Source of the DNA: Nonomuraea rubra | GTDB lineage: Bacteria > Actinomycetota > Actinomycetes > Streptosporangiales > Streptosporangiaceae | Direction of reading: 5' to 3' | Length of the DNA stretch: 64,000 bases | NCBI RefSeq assembly: GCF_014207985.1 | Contig: NZ_JACHMI010000001.1 | Coordinates: 2,091,001 to 2,155,000, forward strand | Shown here: piece by piece, positions 42,303-49,790 of the stretch | How positions within the stretch are numbered: position 1 is the first letter of the stretch | Layout of the letters: each line of letters begins with the position of its first letter | Position numbers and translations under genes: made by a program | Notes under the pieces: generated by a model | Databases searched by the model: none | Seen by the model: only the letters and a program-made list of their open reading frames with translations | Told to the model about the DNA's origin: nothing

Positions 42303-43550
42303 ATGAGAAACAAAGCGGCAGCAGGCATCGCGGTCGCCCTCAGCGTCGTGATCGGCGGGTGCGGTTCCGGTGGCTCGGGCTCGGACAAGAGCGCGGTGAC
42401 TCTCTGGATGTACCCCGTGATCTCGGACCAGGCCAAGAACAAGGCCTTCTGGGACAAAATCGAGAAGGACTTCGAGGCCAAGAACCCGGCGATCGACGTC
42501 ACGATCGACCAGCAGCCCTGGGACGGCCGCCAGGAGAAGATCACCACGGCGCTGGCCTCCAGGAAGGGCTTCGACCTGGTCGTGCTCGGCCCCGACCAGA
42601 TCCCGCAGTACGCCGAGCAGGGCACGCTGGAGGCCGTGGACGACGTGATCGCGGCCGAGAAGAGCGGCTACCTGCCCAACGCCCTCACCGCGCTGACCGT
42701 GAACGGCAAGCTCTACGGCGTGCCCATCTACCAGACGATCACCGCCCCTATCTACAACAAGAAGCTCTTCGCCGACGCGGGCGTGACCAAGGTGCCGGAG
42801 ACGCTGGCCGAGCTGAAGGAGGCCGCACCCAAGCTGGCCGCCAAGAAGGTCGCGGTGCTCGACTATCCCGGCAAGCCGGAGGTCTCGCTCAACCAGAGCT
42901 TCTACCCGATCCTGTGGGCCAACGGCGGCTCGGTGTTCTCCCCCGACGGCAAGAGCGTGACCGTCAACAGCCAGGAGGGCATCGCCAGCCTCCAGTTCCT
43001 GCTCGACCTCAAGGCCGTCGGCGGCCTGCCGGAGAACGCCGCCAGCAAGGGCAACGACATCGAGGGCGGCCCGCTGGCCGGCGGCAGGACCGCGATGTAC
43101 CACGCGGCCACGGCCCTGAACGCCGACCAGCTCGGCGCCGCCATCGGCGCGGAGAACGTCGGCATCGGCCTGCCGCTGGAAGGCGCCAAGCGGGTCGCGT
43201 TCGGCATCCCCGGCGGCCTGGTCCTGGCCAAGCACTCCGAGAACAAGGACGCGGCCAGGAAGCTGGCCGCCTACATCGCCTCGCCCGAGGTCGCCGGCTC
43301 GCTGGCCAAGGAGTCCGGCTTCTTCTCCGCGCGTACCGACGTGACGATCCCCGGCCAGTCGGCCACGTCCAAGGAGTTCGCCAAGTCGCTGCAGTACGCC
43401 TTCCCCGGCGACACCCACCCCAAGGCCCGCCAGGTGATGGCGATGGTCGCGGCCCACGTCCAGGCGGCGCTGATCGGCAAGGAGGACGCCAAGACGGCAC
43501 TCGACGCCGCCGCCAAGGAGGGCAACGACCTGCTGGCCAGCGGTGGCTGA
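42303..43550 (+). CDS. ABC importer substrate-binding lipoprotein (carbohydrate type)
   Basis: ATG 42303 with AGGAAAGGA upstream. A 415-aa lipoprotein (lipobox 'VVIGGC', Cys20) of the family-1 sugar-binding type: 'SAVTLWMYPVISDQAKNKAF', 'QPWDGRQEKITTALASRKGF', 'DLVVLGPDQIPQYAEQGTLE', 'LYGVPIYQTITAPIYNKKLF'. It captures the substrate outside the membrane and delivers it to the two permeases that follow (55 bp to the first). No ATPase gene is present. Actinomycetes commonly use one shared MsiK-type ATPase for such importers. Confidence 0.93.
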   Translation: MRNKAAAGIAVALSVVIGGCGSGGSGSDKSAVTLWMYPVISDQAKNKAFWDKIEKDFEAKNPAIDVTIDQQPWDGRQEKITTALASRKGFDLVVLGPDQIPQYAEQGTLEAVDDVIAAEKSGYLPNALTALTVNGKLYGVPIYQTITAPIYNKKLFADAGVTKVPETLAELKEAAPKLAAKKVAVLDYPGKPEVSLNQSFYPILWANGGSVFSPDGKSVTVNSQEGIASLQFLLDLKAVGGLPENAASKGNDIEGGPLAGGRTAMYHAATALNADQLGAAIGAENVGIGLPLEGAKRVAFGIPGGLVLAKHSENKDAARKLAAYIASPEVAGSLAKESGFFSARTDVTIPGQSATSKEFAKSLQYAFPGDTHPKARQVMAMVAAHVQAALIGKEDAKTALDAAAKEGNDLLASGG

Positions 43551-43605
43551 CACGACCAGGGCCGTCTCGGGGGCGGCCCGCCTGCTCGGAAGGGTGTGAG
43601 ATCCG

Positions 43606-44472
43606 GTGCGTCATCGCCTGCGTGACCCGATCACGGGACTGCTGTTCGTGCTCCCGATGCTCGTGCTGTTCCTGATCTTCAAGATCTTCCCCACGCTCGG
43701 GGCGGCGGGCATGAGCCTGACGAACTGGAACATCGGCGGCGAGTGGAGCTTCATCGGCGCCGACAACTACACCCGGCTCGTGAACGACCCGAACTTCTGG
43801 TCCAGCCTGCAGGCCACGCTGGTCTACACCGTCATCTACGTGCCGCTCGTCATGGCCGTCTCGCTCGCCACCGCCCTGCTGCTCAACTCGATCGTCTTCC
43901 TGCGCGGGCTGTTCCGCGGCATCCTCTTCCTGCCGTACGTGACCAGCTTCGTCTTCGCCGGCCTCATCTGGCGCTGGATCTACGAGTTCGACGGCCTGAT
44001 CAACGGGGTGCTGGCCAAGCTGGACCTGGGGCCCGTCGGCTTCATGGAGCGGGCGGAGCTGGTGCTGCCCGCCCTGGCCGTCGTCTCCTGCTGGAAGGGC
44101 TTCGGCTACTCCATGCTGATCCTGCTGGCGGGGCTGAAGGCCATCCCCGGCTCCTACCTGGAGGCGGCCAAGGTCGACGGGGCCGGCCCGTGGCAGCGCT
44201 TCCGCGGCATCACCCTGCCCCTGCTGAAGCCGGCGATCTTCTTCGTGCTGGTGATCGAGACCATCTCCTCGTTCCAGGTCTTCGACACGATCTACGTGAT
44301 GACCGGCGGCGGGCCCGCCAAGGCCAGCTACACCCTCATCTACGGCATCTTCGAACGCGGCTTCAGGTTCTGGGAGTTCGGCTACGCGGCCACCTGGGGG
44401 ATGGTGCTGTTCGCCATCGTGCTGGTCGTCTCGCTGATCCAGCGCCGGTTCATCGGCAAGGAGAACACATGA
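43606..44472 (+). CDS. ABC importer permease, MalF/UgpA-like
   Basis: GTG start at 43606, 288 aa with six hydrophobic segments, beginning 'GLLFVLPMLVLFLIFKIFPT'. The cytoplasmic EAA loop reads 'EAAKVDGAGPWQRFRGITLP', where the importer contacts its ATPase. It overlaps the next permease gene by four bases (ATGA). Confidence 0.93.
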   Translation: MRHRLRDPITGLLFVLPMLVLFLIFKIFPTLGAAGMSLTNWNIGGEWSFIGADNYTRLVNDPNFWSSLQATLVYTVIYVPLVMAVSLATALLLNSIVFLRGLFRGILFLPYVTSFVFAGLIWRWIYEFDGLINGVLAKLDLGPVGFMERAELVLPALAVVSCWKGFGYSMLILLAGLKAIPGSYLEAAKVDGAGPWQRFRGITLPLLKPAIFFVLVIETISSFQVFDTIYVMTGGGPAKASYTLIYGIFERGFRFWEFGYAATWGMVLFAIVLVVSLIQRRFIGKENT

Positions 44473-45332
44473 CGATGACGGCCACGCGCCCCGCCGCCGT
44501 CCGTGACCGGCAGGCCACCAGGCCGCGCCGCCACGGCCGGCGGTGGCCGCTCTACACGCTGCTCGCGGTCATGTCGCTGCTGACGCTCGGCCCGTTCGCC
44601 GCGATGATCGTCGTGGCGCTGTCGCCGCGCGGCGAGCCCACCGTGCCGGCGCAGTGGCCCGGCTCGCTCACCCTCGACAACGTCGTGCAGGTCCTGAGGG
44701 CGTCGGGGTTCGCCGAGTGGACGCTGAACTCGCTGATCTACTCGGGTGTCTCCGTGGTGATCATCCTGCTCACCGCGTCGATGGCCGGCTACGCGTTCGC
44801 CAAGAAGCGCTTCCCCGGGCGCGACACCATGTTGTGGACGTTCCTGGCCACCATGATGGTGCCGTTCCAGGCCACGCTCATCCCGCTGTACGTGCTCGTC
44901 TCCGACTTCGACGGCGCCGACACCTTCTGGGGCCTGATCGTGCCGACGCTGGCCAACTCCCAGGCGGTCTTCCTGATGCGCCAGTTCATCCTGGGGCTGC
45001 CGGACGAGCTGTTCGACGCCGCCAAGGTCGACGGGGCCTCCGAGCTGCGCGTCTACTGGACGATCGTGGTGCCGCTGACCAAGCCGATCCTGGCCACCCT
45101 CGGCGTGTTCGTCTTCCTGTGGCACTGGAACGACTTCCTGTGGCCGCTGGTGATCTCGCAGAGCGACGCCACGCGGACGCTGACGGTCGGGCTCACCGTG
45201 CTGAAGACGGAGGAGATGCAGTGGTCGCTGCTGATGTCCTCCGCGGCCGTCTCGGCGGTGCCCTGCCTGGTCGTCTTCTTCCTGCTGCAGCGCTACCTGG
45301 TCAACAGCATCGCGATGACGGGCCTGAAGTGA
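44469..45332 (+). CDS. ABC importer permease, MalG/UgpE-like
   Basis: ATG 44469 overlaps the stop of the upstream permease gene. The 287-aa product has an Arg-rich cytoplasmic start, six hydrophobic segments and the EAA loop 'DAAKVDGASELRVYWTIVVP'. With the two preceding genes it forms a complete carbohydrate-type importer except for the ATPase. Confidence 0.93.
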   Translation: MTMTATRPAAVRDRQATRPRRHGRRWPLYTLLAVMSLLTLGPFAAMIVVALSPRGEPTVPAQWPGSLTLDNVVQVLRASGFAEWTLNSLIYSGVSVVIILLTASMAGYAFAKKRFPGRDTMLWTFLATMMVPFQATLIPLYVLVSDFDGADTFWGLIVPTLANSQAVFLMRQFILGLPDELFDAAKVDGASELRVYWTIVVPLTKPILATLGVFVFLWHWNDFLWPLVISQSDATRTLTVGLTVLKTEEMQWSLLMSSAAVSAVPCLVVFFLLQRYLVNSIAMTGLK

Positions 45333-45342
45333 CCGGCTGAGC

Positions 45343-45374
45343 GGGACGTCCTACGCTTGTCGCCCGGGACGTCC
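45343..45374. promoter_or_regulatory. Two copies of the palindrome GGGACGTCC flanking a -10-like box
   Basis: GGGACGTCC occurs at 45343-45351 and 45366-45374 with TACGCT (45352-45357) between them, just before ATG 45391. This motif differs from the TTACGGTC operators. It may be a separate control site for the aldolase gene. Confidence 0.35.
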
Positions 45375-45390
45375 GGTGAGGGGAGCGAGG

Positions 45391-46284
45391 ATGGGCACGC
45401 CGATCGACGCGCGGGCCGCGGGGTTGCGCGACCGCCTGCGCGGGAGCCTGGCCGCCGCCGCGCTGACGCCGATGACCTGGGCGGGCGAGGTGGATCTCGA
45501 CGTCGCGGAGTCGTACTTCCGCCGGCTGGTCGCCTCGGGCGCCGGCGTCCTGGCCGTGCTCGCGCACACCGGGCGCGGGCCCTACCTGCCCGCGGAGGTG
45601 CGGGCCGGCGTGATCGCCCGTGCCCGCCGCGCGGGCGTCCCCGTCGTCGTCGGCATCGGCGGCACGCGCGACGGCGGCCAGGCGGGCGCGGTCGCCGACG
45701 CGCGGATGGCCGCCGAGCTGGGGGCCGACGGGGTGCTGGTGTTCCCCGAGGCGGGGGACCGGGTGGCGCTGCACGAGGCGGTGTGGGCGGCCGCGGGGCT
45801 GCCGATGATCGCCTTCGACCTCTACACGAACCCGTGCCCGCCCGCCACGCTGCGCCGGATCCTGAGCCTGCCCGGGGTCGCCGGCCTCAAGACGGCGCTG
45901 CTGTCTGACGCGATGGCGTGCCAGGAGACGATCGCCCTGACCCTCGAGGCCGGCAGGCTGGCGATCACGGGGGAGGACCGCATGTTCGCCGCCTCGCTGC
46001 TGTGGGGCGCGCAGGCGGCGCTGGTGGGCATCGCGGCCGCGTCGGTGGAGACGACGGCGGCGGTGCTGCGCGCGTACGAGGGCGAGGACCTGCGCGGTTT
46101 CGAGAAGGCCGCCTCGCGGCTGGACCGGCTGGCGGCGGCCACGTTCACCGCTCCGATGGAGGGCTACGTCCAGCGCATGGCCTGGCTCGCCGCCGCGGAG
46201 GGGCTCATCCCCGGGGACCGGGCCCACGACCCGTACGGCCCCGCGCTTCCGGACGGCGAGCGCGCCAGGGTGCTGGCCTGGTAG
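45391..46284 (+). CDS. DHDPS/N-acetylneuraminate-lyase-family aldolase (297 aa)
   Basis: ATG 45391 after GGGAGCGAGG. Normal family length. Motifs are 'LAAAALTPMTWAGEVDLDVA', 'LVASGAGVLAVLAHTGRGPY', Tyr in 'IAFDLYTNPCPP', and the presumed Schiff-base Lys in 'GVAGLKTALLSD'. It is likely to cleave a 2-keto-3-deoxy-type acid or a related substrate to pyruvate, but specificity cannot be read from sequence. It follows the importer genes by 58 bp, and its end meets the convergent propeller gene with one base between stops. Confidence 0.87.
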   Translation: MGTPIDARAAGLRDRLRGSLAAAALTPMTWAGEVDLDVAESYFRRLVASGAGVLAVLAHTGRGPYLPAEVRAGVIARARRAGVPVVVGIGGTRDGGQAGAVADARMAAELGADGVLVFPEAGDRVALHEAVWAAAGLPMIAFDLYTNPCPPATLRRILSLPGVAGLKTALLSDAMACQETIALTLEAGRLAITGEDRMFAASLLWGAQAALVGIAAASVETTAAVLRAYEGEDLRGFEKAASRLDRLAAATFTAPMEGYVQRMAWLAAAEGLIPGDRAHDPYGPALPDGERARVLAW

Positions 46285-46285
46285 C

Positions 46286-48214
46286 TCAGAGGGCCACCCG
46301 GATCAGGTTGCGCCCCTTGAGCGCGTAGAGCGCCTTGCGGGACGGGTCGATGTTGATCCGGGAGCCGCCGCCGAACCAGTCGCTCGCCAGCCCCTCCACG
46401 AGCTTGCGGGAGGTGAGCTTGACCAGGTCGATCTCGTAGACCGCGTCCTCGTCGCTCGTGTAGGCATGCCGCCCGGCGAGCACCAGGTCGCCGCCCCGGT
46501 CGCACACCTTCAGCGTGCGCGTGACCTTGCGCCGGCGCAGGTCGAACTCGAACAGCACGCCCGCGTCGGTGATCCCGTACAGGGCGAGCGCGCCGTGCTT
46601 GAGACTCGTGACGGCCTTCGCGCCGGCCACCGGCTCGACCTCCCACCTCACCTCGCGGGTACGCAGGTCGAACGCCGCCAGCCGGGCCGTGGACGTCACC
46701 GGCGGCGACCCGAGACCCTCCTGCGTGCTGGTGCCCAGGTAGACGGTGCCCAGCCGGGCGGCCAGCGAGAACACGGTCTGGCGCTCGACGACCGGGCGGT
46801 AGGTGTCCACCCGGCCGGTCCTCGGGTCGTAGACGTCGAGCGCGCCGTTCTGGTGCCCCGGCTCCGGCTGGGTGGACATCACGATCAGGCCGGTCAGCCT
46901 GTCGTGGACGAGGTCCTTCGGCCGGTCCTGGTTGTGGCCGGTGCGCAGGAGCAGCCTGGCCTCCGGGTCGCCCGCGCGGTGGGAGTAGAGGGCGGCCTGG
47001 GTGTAGACCCCGAGGTAGGTGGTCGTCCCCGCGGTCATGATGGTCTTCGGCTCGCCGGGGATGGGCAGCCGGGTGACCTGGCCCGTGGCCAGGTCGTGCA
47101 GGTCGCAGCCGCCCTTGCCGCCCACGTAGATGCGCTCGCCGTCGCAGTGCACGGACATGGGCTCCTCGGGGGCGGCCCTGAACCCCTTCTGCACGTGGCT
47201 GACATAGCTCAGGTCGCCGGTGGCGGGGTCGTAGACGAAGATGCCCGGCTCCTGGACGCCATAGATGCGGCCGCCGTGCTCCAGGATGCGGACGGTCTGC
47301 GCCTCCGGGAACGGCACGCCGAGCACCTCGTACGCGCCGGTCGCGATCTCGTAGCGGTAGAAGGTCCCGGAGGGACGGCCGGCGAAGTACACCCAGCCGT
47401 CGTGGATCAGCACAGAGACGACGTACTTCTCGCCCGGGGCGGTGGCCTTGACCACCTTGTACGCGGCCGGGTCCGCCTTCTCCAGCACGAGCAGCTCCGC
47501 CAGCGAGTTCATGCCGCCCGCCACGTGCGTGTCGCTGATCGACATGCTCGACACCCAGTCGCGGTCGGCCACCTCGGCGGGCAGCAGCTCGCGCTTCTCG
47601 CCGGTCCGCCGGTCGATGGCGATCAGGTGGGCGTTGGCGCCGACGCCCGCGTAGACGTGCGTGTCGTCGGCCTGGATGCTGCGGACGTACGCCTCGCCCG
47701 GAGCGGGCTGGCCCAGGTCGCGGGTGGCGCCGGTGGCGGGGTCGTACTCCAGCACGCGGCCGGGCTGGGAGGTGCCCATGAACACCTTGCCGTCGGGGGA
47801 GGCGGCCATGGTCCAGATGTAGGGGTCGGGGTACTGGGCCAGCAGGGTGGTGCTGCCGGTCAGCGTGTCGATCTTGTAGAGGTCGGAGCGGCTGTGGGTG
47901 CCGACGTAGACGTCGGTGCCCACCTTGCACATCGCCCAGATGCCCACGCCGGTCGGGATGTCGAAGTGTGCCGTGACCCGGTCCTGGCCCAGGTCCCAGG
48001 CGCCCACGACGTTCGGCGCCAGGCCGCGCGAGCCGAGGTAGAGCACGTCGCCGACGAACTCGGCGTTGCCCAGGGGGCTGGTCACGCTGGCCGGGCCGAG
48101 GTCGGTGATCGTGCCCTTCGGCTCACGGGTGCCGGCCGCCGCGGGAGCGGCCTGGAGGGTGGCGGCGCCCGCGGAGATGGCTGCGGCTTGGAGGAAACGG
48201 CGGCGGGGGATCAT
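46286..48214 (-). CDS. Exported beta-propeller protein, twin-arginine signal (642 aa)
   Basis: The N-terminus 'MIPRRRFLQAAAISAGAATL' is a Tat signal, cleaved near 'APAAAG'. The rest is one or two beta-propellers with blades such as 'VYVGTHSRSDLYKIDTLTGS', 'IWTMAASPDGKVFMGTSQPG', 'IFVYDPATGDLSYVSHVQKG' and 'RLAAFDLRTREVRWEVEPVA'. It is a paralogue of the protein encoded at 49791-51776, with matching 'PGRVLEYDPATGATRDLG'/'DGRVREYVPATGAVRDFG' and 'AAFDLRTR.V.W...P.AG' blocks. No catalytic motif is seen. An extracytoplasmic binding or polysaccharide-lyase-like role is possible. It is the last gene of the leftward mirror operon. Confidence 0.85.
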   Translation of the reverse strand: MIPRRRFLQAAAISAGAATLQAAPAAAGTREPKGTITDLGPASVTSPLGNAEFVGDVLYLGSRGLAPNVVGAWDLGQDRVTAHFDIPTGVGIWAMCKVGTDVYVGTHSRSDLYKIDTLTGSTTLLAQYPDPYIWTMAASPDGKVFMGTSQPGRVLEYDPATGATRDLGQPAPGEAYVRSIQADDTHVYAGVGANAHLIAIDRRTGEKRELLPAEVADRDWVSSMSISDTHVAGGMNSLAELLVLEKADPAAYKVVKATAPGEKYVVSVLIHDGWVYFAGRPSGTFYRYEIATGAYEVLGVPFPEAQTVRILEHGGRIYGVQEPGIFVYDPATGDLSYVSHVQKGFRAAPEEPMSVHCDGERIYVGGKGGCDLHDLATGQVTRLPIPGEPKTIMTAGTTTYLGVYTQAALYSHRAGDPEARLLLRTGHNQDRPKDLVHDRLTGLIVMSTQPEPGHQNGALDVYDPRTGRVDTYRPVVERQTVFSLAARLGTVYLGTSTQEGLGSPPVTSTARLAAFDLRTREVRWEVEPVAGAKAVTSLKHGALALYGITDAGVLFEFDLRRRKVTRTLKVCDRGGDLVLAGRHAYTSDEDAVYEIDLVKLTSRKLVEGLASDWFGGGSRINIDPSRKALYALKGRNLIRVAL

Positions 48215-48250
48215 TCGCTGGTCACTCCTTGTGAGGGTGGCCGCACGGTA

Positions 48251-48268
48251 TAACGGACTAGGCCGTAA
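48251..48268. promoter_or_regulatory. Operator palindrome 4: TAACGGACTAGGCCGTAA
   Basis: A weaker copy of the motif around a TA centre, 36 bp before the start of the exported propeller gene. It overlaps the stop codon of the upstream amidohydrolase gene. It suggests an internal, separately controlled promoter. Confidence 0.55.
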
Positions 48269-48986
48269 TGTCCAGATCGAAAAGCCGTGCGGCGTTCCGC
48301 CACGCGACCAGCTCGGCCGTCTCCGCGTCCAGGCCCGCCGCCGCCACCGCGCCGAACGCCGAGGCCGGGTCGATGAGGGTCGAGTCGGTGCCGAAGAGCA
48401 GCCGCGTGCGGTCCACCGCCGCCGCCACCTGCGCGAAGCGGCCGGCGGGGGCGTGGGAGTAGCACGGTTCGAGGTAGAGGCGGTCGCAGGCGCCGGCCGC
48501 CTCGATGGCGTGGGCGTGGCCGTCGGCGCCCATGTGCCCGGCGATCACACGCAGGCCGGGCGTGTCCAGGCAGACCTGGGCCAGGTCCAGCACCGTGGCG
48601 CCCCACGTGTGCACGAGCGCGGGCACCCCGGCCTGCGCGACCATGGCCAGCGCCTCGCGCGTCTGGGGCGAGGAGACGGGCGAGCGGGTGTAGTCGGTGT
48701 GGATCTTGACGCCGGCGAACCTGCCGGTGGGCAGGTACGTGCGCAGGTCCCGCTCGGCGTCCGCCTGCCTGCGGGGGTTGACGGTGACGTAGCCCAGGTG
48801 GCGGTCCTGGCCCTCCAGCCAGGCGGCCAGGGCCCGGTTGCCGGCAGGGGCGTCGTAGATCACCGCCTCGGTGGCCGAGACGATCGACAGGTCGATGCCG
48901 TATCGGTCCATGGTGGCCACGTTCGCGCCGGCCACGTCCATGGTGAAGAACCACGGGCCCCAGTGCGCGTGCACGTCGATGATCAT
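48258..48986 (-). CDS. Amidohydrolase (PF04909-type) with intact metal motif
   Basis: A 242-aa metal-dependent hydrolase with the family's N-terminal HxH ('MIIDVHAHWG', His6/His8), 'AGVKIHTDYTRSPVSS', 'VPALVHTWG', 'RVIAGHMGADG' and the late Asp in 'LLFGTDSTLIDP'. The set of His/Asp ligands for one metal is complete. Relatives decarboxylate or hydrolyse small cyclic or lactone substrates. It overlaps the upstream partner gene by four bases. Confidence 0.87.
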   Translation of the reverse strand: MIIDVHAHWGPWFFTMDVAGANVATMDRYGIDLSIVSATEAVIYDAPAGNRALAAWLEGQDRHLGYVTVNPRRQADAERDLRTYLPTGRFAGVKIHTDYTRSPVSSPQTREALAMVAQAGVPALVHTWGATVLDLAQVCLDTPGLRVIAGHMGADGHAHAIEAAGACDRLYLEPCYSHAPAGRFAQVAAAVDRTRLLFGTDSTLIDPASAFGAVAAAGLDAETAELVAWRNAARLFDLDITA

Positions 48987-49720
48987 CCGAGCAGCCTCCT
49001 CGCGTTGCCGCCGGCCACGGCGGCGATCTCCTCCGGCTTCAGGCCGCTGGTCGCCAGGCGCAGCAGGGGGACGACCGGCTCGTAGTGGGGGGTGCGGGAG
49101 CCGTACAGCAGCCGGTCGGCCGGTACGGTCTCCAGCGCGTCGGGCGAGTTCAGCAGGCGGGTCGAGGTGTGGAAGCCCGGCTCGTCGGCGGCCACGACCA
49201 GGAAGTCGCCCAGGTGGTAGAAGTGCGTGTCGAGAAAGACCACCGTGGCGTCCAGACCGGCGAACGGCTGCCAGAAGCGCCGCACGTCACCCCCGGTCAG
49301 CACGGCGAGCCCGAGCCCCGCGCACGTCCTGGCCACGTGGCGGACCGAGGGGAAGCCCGCCTCCACGCCCTGCTCGTCGGGGAAGAGCCTGACGGCCCTG
49401 ACGCCCAGCCCCGCCAGCCGGTCGATCTCCCGTACGGCACCGATGGGGTCGCGCAGGTCCACCGTCCCTACCGGGACCACCGGCGGGTCCAGCCCCAGGA
49501 CCTCGTCGTTCCCGCCGCGCACGTCGAACAGCGCGGCGCGCAGGGACGCGACCGCGCCCGCCCGGACACGGTGCGCGGCCAGCGTGTCCAGCACCGCCCG
49601 GGGCGTGCCCGGCGGGCCGTCGCGGTCGGGATAGGCGCCGACCAGGACATCCACGTCGAGGCTCACCTCAAGGTCGCCGATCAGCTTGCTCGCGTCGAAC
49701 GCCGTCACAACCGCCTCCAT
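48983..49720 (-). CDS. Amidohydrolase-like protein lacking the HxH motif
   Basis: A 245-aa TIM-barrel-like protein related to its neighbour and to the protein at 51776. The position of HxH reads 'EVSLDVDVLVGAYPDRDG', with no histidines. Later blocks are preserved in outline ('LGVRAVRLFPDEQGVEAGFP', 'VVFLDTHFYHLGDFLVVAAD', 'PADRLLYGSRTPHYEPVVPL', 'IAAVAGGNARRLLG'). It has a few histidines elsewhere but not the standard ligand set. It is probably a non-catalytic or differently acting partner of the canonical enzyme encoded right after it (ATGA overlap). Confidence 0.78.
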   Translation of the reverse strand: MEAVVTAFDASKLIGDLEVSLDVDVLVGAYPDRDGPPGTPRAVLDTLAAHRVRAGAVASLRAALFDVRGGNDEVLGLDPPVVPVGTVDLRDPIGAVREIDRLAGLGVRAVRLFPDEQGVEAGFPSVRHVARTCAGLGLAVLTGGDVRRFWQPFAGLDATVVFLDTHFYHLGDFLVVAADEPGFHTSTRLLNSPDALETVPADRLLYGSRTPHYEPVVPLLRLATSGLKPEEIAAVAGGNARRLLG

Positions 49721-49748
49721 TGACTTATCAAGCTCAGCACATTACGGT
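49720..49748 (+). promoter_or_regulatory. Sigma70-like promoter of the rightward mirror operon
   Basis: TTGACT (49720-49725) and TACGGT (49743-49748) are 17 bp apart. As at 37517, the -10 box lies within the palindrome. Confidence 0.6.
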
Positions 49749-49759
49749 CTGGGCCAAAA
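49742..49759. promoter_or_regulatory. Operator palindrome 5: TTACGGTCTGGGCCAAAA
   Basis: The left arm TTACGGTC is perfect and the right arm GGCCAAAA is partly degenerate. It lies in the 70-bp gap between the two divergent mirror operons and could control both. Confidence 0.7.
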
Positions 49760-49790
49760 TTGGGCAACACGCTCACGTGGAGGTGCGGCC

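Noticed and set aside
46466..48253. Plus-strand frame opposite the twin-arginine propeller gene
   Set aside because: The sense strand has a Tat signal and propeller blades shared with a paralogue. The antisense frame is compositional.
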